Shown piece after piece: positions 18,218 through 25,847 of a stretch of DNA of 64,000 nt (position 1 is its first letter; every line of letters begins with the position of its first letter). The stretch comes from Acidobacteriota bacterium (lineage in GTDB: Bacteria > Acidobacteriota > Terriglobia > Terriglobales > Acidobacteriaceae), in contig JAJZBZ010000003.1 of assembly GCA_021846275.1 (NCBI GenBank), positions 434,001 to 498,000 of the forward strand. The letters run 5' to 3'. The position numbers and the translations under genes were made by a program. The notes beneath the pieces were generated by a model. It ran no database searches, was not told where the DNA came from, and saw nothing but the letters and a program-made list of their open reading frames with translations.

Positions 18218-21200
18218 CTACTTCGTCGGCACAATCTCTTCCGTCGCCTTGCTCATCACCGCCGTCCGCTCCAGTTTGTCCCAGTTGAACGGACGCCCGT
18301 CAATCGCGCGCTTCAGCGTCTTCAGCAGCACCACCGAAAACACCTGCCGATACGCAAAACGCTGCAACCAGATGTGAAACAGCAGCCATCCATCACCCTT
18401 GTTCGCCGGATGCCTGCGCTCCAGGCTGAAGGCCAGCGAAGAGGTGATGAAATCAATCACCATGAAGGCCAGGAAGTACGCGACAAGCTTCTCAAAACTC
18501 GCCGAGCTTGCCGTCTCCGGATGGTAATAGCGATTGATGCCAAACTGCACCGCGCCGATCAGAAACATCAGGTCGATAAAGGGCGAGACCAGCGGCAGCA
18601 GCATCTGAAAGATCACGATATTGGGCAGCGCAAACAAGCCCATCGCACGATTGCGTGTAAACGCCGCGCGATGCTTCCACACCGCCTGCAGCGTTCCAAA
18701 CGACCACCGGAAGCGCTGCCGCATCAGCCCGCGCGCATCAATCGGAGCCTCGGTGAAGGCCAGCGAACTGTCCTCATAAATCACCTTCAACCCCTGCTCC
18801 AGAAGGCTCATCGTCAGGTCGGCATCCTCGGCCACCGTGTTGATCGGATACCCGTGCGCGCGCCTGACGGCATCCGTCCGCCACGCGCCAATCGCGCCCG
18901 GAACCACCGTCACCACATGAAACAGATTCAGCGCGCGACGCTCGAAGTTCTGGCTCGTGATGTACTCCAGCGCCTGCCAGCGCGTCCACAGGTTCACGCG
19001 ATTGCCCACCTTCGCGTTGCCCGCAACCGCCCCAATCGTCGCATCGGAAAAATGCGCCACCAGCCTGCTGATCGCGTCCTTCGCAATCACAGTGTCCGCG
19101 TCAATCCCCACATAAATCTCTTCCGTCACATGCTCCAGCCCAAAGTTCAGCGCCGCCGCCTTGCCGCCGTTCGGCTTCGTCAGCACCACCACTCGACCGC
19201 TCTCGATCTCCCGCGCAAAGGCCCGCCGCGTCACCTCCACCGTCCTGTCGCGCGAGCCATCATCGATCACGATCACGCGCAGCGCCGTGTATTCGGAGTG
19301 GAGCACGGAGCGCACCGTGCGCACGATCACCGCCTCTTCGTTGTACGCCGGCACCAGCACCGCAACCTCCGGGCGATAGCTCGCATCCGCCTTCGCGCGC
19401 GGCTTCAGCCGGTCTATCAGCGCCAGCACCCCGATCAGCACCAGCCGCAGACTCATCAGCACATCGCCCACAAAGAAGATCGTCACGATCATCGTGCCCA
19501 GAAACGCAAGACCGGAAAACGCAATCGAATCCGGCAGCGCGCGCAGATACTGCCGCATCGTCAGCCTCGGCATCACCTCCGCCGTCGTCTTGCCCATCAG
19601 CGCGGAGACAGGCACGATCCTGTAGCCATGCGCGCGCAGTGCATCGATCAGCACCGGCAGAGCGGCCACCGTCGCCGAGCGGTCCCCGCCGCCATCGTGC
19701 AACAGGATGATGCTGCCGCGAAACTGCGGCTTCGTCTTCATCACCTCCAGTTGCGTCAGCACCGAGTCGCGAATCTCCTCCGGTGATTTGCGCGGATGCT
19801 CATTCCAGTCGTCCGTGTCGATCTTGTCGCCAATGATCGTGTATCCGTCCTGCTGAATCCGCTCAATCGGCGCCGCCTGATCGTCGGTGTCCGGCTCCTG
19901 GTCAATCGAATACGGCGGACGGAAATAGAGCGGCTGCACACCGAGCTTGCTCGCAAACAATCGCTCCGTCAGTTGCAGCTCAATATCAAGCTGGCGTGGA
20001 GAAATCTCGCTGATATCCGGATGCGTATACGTGTGATTGCCAATCTCGTGGCCTTCGCGCAGTTCGCGCCGCATCAGCCCCACCTGATCCTGCGCCTCGC
20101 TGCCAATAATCATGAACGTGCCCTTCACGTTCTTCGCATCCAGCACGTCCAGAATCTTCGGCGTCCACTTCGGATCGGGCCCATCGTCAAACGTCAGCGC
20201 CACCTCGTCCGGATGATAGCCATACTGCCGCACCGTGTACGTGTGCGGGTACACCTGCATCTGCTCGTCCACAATCAACTGCTTGGTTGGGTCCGACTCA
20301 TCATCGGTGTCCACCGTCACTGTTCGCTTCCCCACCTGCGGCGTTCCCGTCACGCGCAGAATGTCGCCGTCGCCTTCGGTATCCACATCGTGCCCCGGCG
20401 GCACCACTGCCAGCGCGCGCAACGCATCCGCACTTCCCGGTCGATCCCAGATATTCCACAGCGAGCTATCCTCCGAACCCAGCCTCCACAGCGCAAATGT
20501 CTGAATGCCCAGCGCACGCGCCGCTCGCATCTCGTCCAGCACCGTCACCGCGTCCAGAAACCAGACGGTATGCTTCTGATGCGCGTCCTCGTCCATATAC
20601 TCGTAATGCGCATTCATCGAGTCGTAGTCGAGATCGAGATCGGCATCCGCATCCGACGCCCGCTGCCACGCGTCGGCCACCGACAGCACGTCCGTATTCA
20701 CCACCTTCGGCTCGAAGTGACGCTCGTGCGGCTTCGTGGGCATCGTCTGCGCCCAGTCATACCCGTAGCTGCCAATCGCGCAGATCAGCTTCTCGCGCGG
20801 CACCGACTTCAGCGCGCGCGTCAGGTTCGCCGTGAACCACTGCTGGCTGGCAATCGGCCCCGGATCGCTCTCCACCTCGTGCTCGTCATAGTTCATCAGC
20901 ACGACGCCGTCTGAGTTCGCAGCCACATTCTGCAAATCCTTCGGCGTTGTCGAGACCGACAGATTCACATAGAGCCGAAGCTTGCGCGGATGCATCTGCG
21001 CATACAAATCCGAGATCAGCGTCTCATACGCGGGCATCGCGTCATCCGGCAGATTTTCCAGATCCATCGACAGCCCGTGATACGCCGGAAACTGTGCAAA
21101 GAAACGCATCAACTGCGCCTCCATCGCCGCGCGCTGCGCTGGATTCTCGATGATCTTTGCCGCCCCGGCATCGAAATCCTGAATCGCAGGACTGAAATTC

Positions 21201-21745
21201 TGCAACACGGGAAAAATCTCCGTATCTTCCTTCGCCGCCTGAATGGTGCGCTTGATCTTGTTTTCCTGGTCCGGATCGCGCACCGTGTTCCCGCTGAAAA
21301 TGGGAAACTCGTGCCCCTCATCCGTCGTTCCCATCAACTGATAATTCGGCGCGTCAATATGCAGCCAGACCGGAAACAGAAAATCAATCTGATGCACATG
21401 CTCCTTGAACGAGGAGTAGCTGGCCGCGTCGTCCGGAGTGTAATACGCGGCGCGCAAGCCTTCGCCGCTGTTCATCGGAATCTCCGACGGCTTGCTGCGC
21501 AGCTTCCGCCGGCGCGGATGCGCCAGATGCGCCGGCCGATACTCCGCGCTGCGATCCGGCAGCGCGTGATAGTTATGCCTGGGCACGGGCAGAAGCAGAT
21601 TCGGCAGATTCTGATGGCGCAGCACGTTGAAGCTGAAAGCAACCAGCACCAGCGTCGAGATCACCGCCGTCACATCCAGCAATCGCCGCAAGCGCTTCCA
21701 TCGCTTCCGACCCGGGTCGGCAAAAATCTGCTTGTCGCGCATCAT
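18218..21745 (-). CDS. GH18-like / NodB deacetylase / GT2 glycosyltransferase fusion
   Basis: A 1175-aa single-chain protein with three glycan domains. A membrane anchor lies at 25-43. A GH18-like domain (about 95-450) has GLSMDLENL with Asp228 and Glu230 at the catalytic position. A NodB polysaccharide deacetylase domain (about 510-720) has TFDDGP (518-523), HTYTHP (571-576), RPPY (609-612) and LLHDGGG. A membrane helix pair (about 742-780) leads into a processive GT2 domain (793-1014) with DDG (828-830), DAD (882-884), ED (973-974) and QRFRW (1010-1014), then C-terminal membrane helices. This resembles poly-N-acetylglucosamine synthase and deacetylase functions joined together, so synthesis and trimming of an exported amino-sugar polymer is inferred. 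The start has AGGA six bases upstream. Confidence 0.93.
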   Translation of the reverse strand: MMRDKQIFADPGRKRWKRLRRLLDVTAVISTLVLVAFSFNVLRHQNLPNLLLPVPRHNYHALPDRSAEYRPAHLAHPRRRKLRSKPSEIPMNSGEGLRAAYYTPDDAASYSSFKEHVHQIDFLFPVWLHIDAPNYQLMGTTDEGHEFPIFSGNTVRDPDQENKIKRTIQAAKEDTEIFPVLQNFSPAIQDFDAGAAKIIENPAQRAAMEAQLMRFFAQFPAYHGLSMDLENLPDDAMPAYETLISDLYAQMHPRKLRLYVNLSVSTTPKDLQNVAANSDGVVLMNYDEHEVESDPGPIASQQWFTANLTRALKSVPREKLICAIGSYGYDWAQTMPTKPHERHFEPKVVNTDVLSVADAWQRASDADADLDLDYDSMNAHYEYMDEDAHQKHTVWFLDAVTVLDEMRAARALGIQTFALWRLGSEDSSLWNIWDRPGSADALRALAVVPPGHDVDTEGDGDILRVTGTPQVGKRTVTVDTDDESDPTKQLIVDEQMQVYPHTYTVRQYGYHPDEVALTFDDGPDPKWTPKILDVLDAKNVKGTFMIIGSEAQDQVGLMRRELREGHEIGNHTYTHPDISEISPRQLDIELQLTERLFASKLGVQPLYFRPPYSIDQEPDTDDQAAPIERIQQDGYTIIGDKIDTDDWNEHPRKSPEEIRDSVLTQLEVMKTKPQFRGSIILLHDGGGDRSATVAALPVLIDALRAHGYRIVPVSALMGKTTAEVMPRLTMRQYLRALPDSIAFSGLAFLGTMIVTIFFVGDVLMSLRLVLIGVLALIDRLKPRAKADASYRPEVAVLVPAYNEEAVIVRTVRSVLHSEYTALRVIVIDDGSRDRTVEVTRRAFAREIESGRVVVLTKPNGGKAAALNFGLEHVTEEIYVGIDADTVIAKDAISRLVAHFSDATIGAVAGNAKVGNRVNLWTRWQALEYITSQNFERRALNLFHVVTVVPGAIGAWRTDAVRRAHGYPINTVAEDADLTMSLLEQGLKVIYEDSSLAFTEAPIDARGLMRQRFRWSFGTLQAVWKHRAAFTRNRAMGLFALPNIVIFQMLLPLVSPFIDLMFLIGAVQFGINRYYHPETASSASFEKLVAYFLAFMVIDFITSSLAFSLERRHPANKGDGWLLFHIWLQRFAYRQVFSVVLLKTLKRAIDGRPFNWDKLERTAVMSKATEEIVPTK

Positions 21746-21844
21746 CCACTTTCCTCAGCCTGCGCACTCCGGCGCACACTCCATTCAGAATACCGGGTTA
21801 TTCCCCATTGCGCGGCTCGCCTCGCGCGCACCACGCCCATCCCG

Positions 21845-21850
21845 TATAAC
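21845..21850 (+). promoter_or_regulatory. TATAAC -10 box immediately before a start codon
   Basis: TATAAC ends 8 bases before the ATG at 21859, and no Shine-Dalgarno is visible. If this box is used, transcription starts at or very near the ATG (leaderless mRNA). Confidence 0.4.
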
Positions 21851-21858
21851 TGAACAGT

Positions 21859-23355
21859 ATGCCGCGCTCAGCCGCCGCCAGCACGCACTCTGTTTCTTTC
21901 CCTGCGACACCGCTCTCAGCTCCGGCCTGGATGCGCATCAGCGCGGCTTTCGCGCTCGTCGTCGGTTTTCTTCTGCGCATCGCCTTCTTTCACTTCTTCC
22001 CGCAGACCGAAGGCGATGTTGCCGTCTACTCCGATCTCGCCGCAAACCTGGTTCGCCACGGTCAGCTTGCCGCCACTGACCCCTCCGGCCATCTTCATCT
22101 CACGCTCATCCGACTGCCCGGCTACCCGCTCTTTCTCGCCGCCTGTTTTCGTCTCTTCGGTGTGGGTAATCTCTTCGCCGTCTGCGTCGTGCAATCGCTG
22201 CTCGACGCCGTCGCCTGCCTGCTGCTCGCCGACCTCGCGCGCAGGCTCGCGTTCGATCTCGCGCGGCGTCGCGGCAGCAACTCGACCGGCTTCGGCGCCG
22301 GCCTGCTCGCGCTCTGGATCGCCGCGCTCTGCCCCTTCACCGCAATCTACGTCTGCGCGCCACTCACCGAAGGCCCGACGCTCTTCTGCATCGCGCTCGC
22401 CTGCTGGGCCGCGCTGCGCTTTCAGGATCGTCCCGGCTGGCGTTTCGCGCTGCTCTTCACCGCAGCCATCGCCTGGGCCGCGCTCCTGCGCCCCGACGGT
22501 GCCCTGCTCGCGCTCGCGCTTGCTCCTGCCATGTTCTCCCGCTCCGTTCGCTCCGCGCTTCCACCGGGGCGATTGGCGCGCCTCAGCCTGGCCTGCGCTC
22601 TGCTTGCGCTTTTCCCCTTTGCCCTGTGGGCTGCGCGCAACGGACGCGACTTCCATGTCTTCCAGCCGCTCGCGCCGCGCTACGCCAGCGATCCGGGCGA
22701 CAGCAGCGACCTCGGCTTTGAAAGCTGGTCCGGAACCTGGACGCTGGACTTCGTCAACACCGTCACCGCCTACTGGCCCGTGCCCGGAGACGCCGTCGAT
22801 CTCAACAGCATTCCCCCGCGCGCCTGGAGCAGCGAGGCAGACCGCCAGCGCCTGCTCACTCTCTTTCGCAACTACAACCAGCATGGATTTCACACCACCC
22901 ATGCCATGAACGCCGCGCTTGCAGAGATCGCGCAGCAGAACCGCCGCGTCCATCCCTGGCGCTCGCGACTGCTCATTCCCGCGCTGCGCTCGGCGGACAT
23001 GTGGCTGCGTCCGCGCGTGGAAAATCTTCCCATCGATCTCGACTGGTGGGTCTATCCCCATCACCACGACGAAACCATCTTCAGTTGGAGCTACGCGGCG
23101 CTCAATCTGCTTCTGCTCGTGCTGGGATTTCTCGGCCTCGCGCTGTGTCCTCGGCTCGCAGGGTCCATGCTGCTCTACATGCTGCTGCGCTCGCTTCTGC
23201 TGGCCACGGTCGAGGGGCCGGAGGCTCGCTACACGCTGGAGTGCCTGCCCATGCTCATCGTCACCGCATCCGTCTGGCTCGGCTCACGCCGACTTCCGAG
23301 GCAGCCCGCGCAGACGCGCACAGCCGCGCCGAACAAACCACTCAGCGCTGAATAA
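21859..23355 (+). CDS. Glycosyltransferase family 39 (PMT/ArnT-like) membrane protein
   Basis: A 498-aa polytopic membrane protein. After the first helix comes PQTEGDVAVYSDLAANL, the acidic loop of GT-C glycosyltransferases, followed by RLPGYPLFLAACFRLFG and about ten hydrophobic segments. It probably uses a polyprenyl-phosphate sugar donor. It lies next to and divergent from the three-domain glycan synthase, hinting at a shared cell-envelope polysaccharide role. Its 3' end overlaps the convergent LolA-like gene by 14 bases. Confidence 0.87.
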   Translation: MPRSAAASTHSVSFPATPLSAPAWMRISAAFALVVGFLLRIAFFHFFPQTEGDVAVYSDLAANLVRHGQLAATDPSGHLHLTLIRLPGYPLFLAACFRLFGVGNLFAVCVVQSLLDAVACLLLADLARRLAFDLARRRGSNSTGFGAGLLALWIAALCPFTAIYVCAPLTEGPTLFCIALACWAALRFQDRPGWRFALLFTAAIAWAALLRPDGALLALALAPAMFSRSVRSALPPGRLARLSLACALLALFPFALWAARNGRDFHVFQPLAPRYASDPGDSSDLGFESWSGTWTLDFVNTVTAYWPVPGDAVDLNSIPPRAWSSEADRQRLLTLFRNYNQHGFHTTHAMNAALAEIAQQNRRVHPWRSRLLIPALRSADMWLRPRVENLPIDLDWWVYPHHHDETIFSWSYAALNLLLLVLGFLGLALCPRLAGSMLLYMLLRSLLLATVEGPEARYTLECLPMLIVTASVWLGSRRLPRQPAQTRTAAPNKPLSAE

Positions 23356-24085
23356 TCTTCGTCCCCGATGCCAGCTTGATCGCGAACGCATTCGCAGGCA
23401 ACCCGCCATTCAATCGCCGCACCGTGTAATCCACCATGCGATAGTTGCCCACCGGATCAAACGACTGTTGTTGGATCGCGATGCCGTCCTTCATGTCGAT
23501 CCACAGCAGAATCCTGCTCACATTCTGCTTCGTCGCCTCGCTGCGCGGCAACAGTTGCAGCTTCTCCGTCGCCACGCCGCGAATCGTCTCCGCTCCGGCG
23601 TAGCTCACCATCCAGTCCTTCTGCATCTCCGTCGCGCTGCCACCAAATCCCAGCACCAGGAAGCTCTCAATCTGCGACGACCGGTCCGCCGTGTGAAAGA
23701 TCGTCATCTGCCCCAGCATCGGCTCGTAGAGCTTGAACTCGCCGTCCGCGTAGACCATCTCCTTCGGCACCGGCCGCCCATCCAGTGTCTTCAGATGCAG
23801 CGCCATCGACAACGCGCCCCTGTGCCGCTCCACGTCCATCGTGCCCGTCTGCGTATCCTTGTCGAATATCGGCTGTGTCTGCACGTTATCCCACGTCACA
23901 TCGGCCTCGGCCGTATGAAACTTCGCCGCCGTCTCATTCAGCCGCGCCAGCACCTTCTGCAGATTCCCATCCGCGCTCTGCGCCGACGCAACCGCCATCC
24001 CGGCCAGCAGCCACAACAGCGCGTATCGCCGCAACCACCTTCGACAGCGGCTCCGACGACCCGCACTCCATCCACTCCCGCTCAT
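23342..24085 (-). CDS. LolA-like outer-membrane lipoprotein carrier domain protein
   Basis: 247 aa from the ATG at 24085, which has GAGGAG six bases upstream. A signal peptide (LLWLLAGMAVASAQ) is followed by a LolA/LolB-type fold: LARLNETAAKFHTAEADVTW, then repeated strands such as GEFKLYEPMLGQMTIF and RILLWIDMKDGIAIQQQSFD. Related proteins carry lipoproteins across the periplasm; sequence conservation is loose, so a different lipid-binding role is possible. It follows serS and a small membrane protein, 10 bases downstream of the latter. Confidence 0.8.
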   Translation of the reverse strand: MSGSGWSAGRRSRCRRWLRRYALLWLLAGMAVASAQSADGNLQKVLARLNETAAKFHTAEADVTWDNVQTQPIFDKDTQTGTMDVERHRGALSMALHLKTLDGRPVPKEMVYADGEFKLYEPMLGQMTIFHTADRSSQIESFLVLGFGGSATEMQKDWMVSYAGAETIRGVATEKLQLLPRSEATKQNVSRILLWIDMKDGIAIQQQSFDPVGNYRMVDYTVRRLNGGLPANAFAIKLASGTKIIQR

Positions 24086-24095
24086 CCCGCGCTCC

Positions 24096-24470
24096 TCAGC
24101 GCCGCACATGCACATGCCACTCCATCGGCTCGCCATCCGGCCCGTTCACCGTCTCCCAGTGCATCACAAACACCGCGTCGCCCGTCACCGGCTCAATCGC
24201 GCGATGCAGCGCCTTGCGAATCACGGCCTCGTCCGCATTCGCGGCCACATGCACATCCGACGCATTCACCGTCACCAGCAGACCGCGACCGTTGTCACTG
24301 ACCACGACAATCGGCCCGGCAAAGCCGGAGATCGGCGTCGGCTTGTCGCCGTAATTCCACAGATGCGGCGTGGCAAAAATGAATGCCAGGATCAGCGTCA
24401 CCATCACGTCATAGTGAAAGCTGCCCCGCGCGTGCGTCCAGAAAAAATAACCCTTCAGCGTCTTGCCCAT
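24096..24470 (-). CDS. Small membrane-anchored protein of unknown function
   Basis: 124 aa with one membrane helix (VMVTLILAFIFATPHLW, about 22-40) after a basic, aromatic N-terminus, and a beta-rich domain behind it ending in EWHVHVRR. No family is recognised. ATG at 24470 is preferred over the GTG at 24476 because GGGA lies seven bases upstream. It lies between serS (16 bases) and the LolA-like gene (10 bases), so all three are probably one transcript; it may work with the LolA-like protein at the envelope. Confidence 0.75.
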   Translation of the reverse strand: MGKTLKGYFFWTHARGSFHYDVMVTLILAFIFATPHLWNYGDKPTPISGFAGPIVVVSDNGRGLLVTVNASDVHVAANADEAVIRKALHRAIEPVTGDAVFVMHWETVNGPDGEPMEWHVHVRR

Positions 24471-24486
24471 CTTCACTTCCCTTGCC

Positions 24487-25812
24487 TCACGACTTCGCCG
24501 CGATGCGCTCCATCCCGTTCATGTACGGCCGCAGAACCTCCGGAATCCCAACGCTGCCGTCGGCCTGCTGATAATTCTCCACCACCGCCAGCCACGCGCG
24601 TCCCACCGCCAGCCCGCTGCCATTCAGCGTATGCACAAACTCCGTCCTGCCCTTGCCCGCCTCGCGTGGCCGATAGCGAATATTCGCGCGCCGCGCCTGA
24701 AACGCCTCAAAGTTCGAGCACGAGGAAATCTCCCGATACGCACCCTGGCCCGGCAGCCACACCTCCAGATCATACGTCTTCGCCGAGGAAAATCCCGTAT
24801 CGCCCGCGCACAGCAGCATCCGCCGATAGGGAAGCCCGAGCAGCTCCAGAATCCGCTCCGCATCCCGCGTCAGCTTCTCGTGCTCCGCGTCGGACTCCGC
24901 CGGCCGAGCAAACTTCACCAGCTCCACCTTCTCAAACTGATGCTGCCGGATAATCCCCCGCGTATCGCGCCCCGCCGCGCCAGCCTCGGCGCGAAAACAC
25001 GGCGTGTACGCCGCATAGCAGATCGGCAACTCCGCCTCGTCCAGAATCTCGTCGCGATAGAGATTCGTCACCGGCACCTCAGCCGTCGGAATCAGCCAGT
25101 GATCGTTTTCGCGATACTCGCCCTCGACGAACGCCTCGCCATCCGCGCAGCGAAACAGATCCTCGGCAAACTTCGGCAACTGCCCCGTGCCAAACAGCGA
25201 ACGGCTGTTCACCAGAAACGGCGGCAGCACCTCCGTGTACCCATGCTCCATCGTGTGCCGGTCCAGCATGAAGCTGATCAGCGCCCGCTCCAGCCGCGCG
25301 CCCGCGCCCTTGTAGACGGCAAACCGCGCGCCGGAGAGCTTCGTCGCACGCTCCAGATCCAGAATCCCCAACTGCTCGCCCAGCTCCCAGTGCGGCTTCG
25401 GCACAAACTCAAATTGCCGCTGAGCCCCCCACACCTTCACAGCCACGTTGTCTTCTTCTGACCGTCCCGCCGGAACCTCATCGCGCAGCAGATTCGGAAT
25501 CCGCGCCAGCGACTGACGCATCCGCTCGTCGAGCGTCGCCGCCTCGGCATCCAGGCCATCCAGTGCGTCTTTCAGCGCGCGCGTCTCTTCCATCAGAGCG
25601 TCGGCATCCTGCCCCGCGCGTTTCCGCTCTCCCACCTGCTGGCTCAGCTCGTTGCGTCGCGCCTTCAGTTGCTCGGCCCGCGTAATCGCCGCGCGCCGCG
25701 CCGCATCCAGAGCATGAAAATCCCCCAGCAGCGCCGTCGGATCCGCTCCGCGCCCGCGCAGCTTCTCCTCCACCAGCGACAGGTTGCTTCTCACAAATCC
25801 CAGATCAAGCAT
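24487..25812 (-). CDS. serS: Serine--tRNA ligase
   Basis: 441 aa, normal length. The N-terminal coiled-coil arm (about 30-105, rich in charged residues) binds tRNA(Ser). The class II catalytic core has motif 2-like [32 protein letters not shown], and motif 3 [18 protein letters not shown] near the C-terminus. It charges tRNA(Ser) and also supplies Ser-tRNA(Sec) where present. Confidence 0.98.
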   Translation of the reverse strand: MLDLGFVRSNLSLVEEKLRGRGADPTALLGDFHALDAARRAAITRAEQLKARRNELSQQVGERKRAGQDADALMEETRALKDALDGLDAEAATLDERMRQSLARIPNLLRDEVPAGRSEEDNVAVKVWGAQRQFEFVPKPHWELGEQLGILDLERATKLSGARFAVYKGAGARLERALISFMLDRHTMEHGYTEVLPPFLVNSRSLFGTGQLPKFAEDLFRCADGEAFVEGEYRENDHWLIPTAEVPVTNLYRDEILDEAELPICYAAYTPCFRAEAGAAGRDTRGIIRQHQFEKVELVKFARPAESDAEHEKLTRDAERILELLGLPYRRMLLCAGDTGFSSAKTYDLEVWLPGQGAYREISSCSNFEAFQARRANIRYRPREAGKGRTEFVHTLNGSGLAVGRAWLAVVENYQQADGSVGIPEVLRPYMNGMERIAAKS

Positions 25813-25847
25813 CGCTCTTCCAGCTTACTAGACCACGCGATTCTGCC

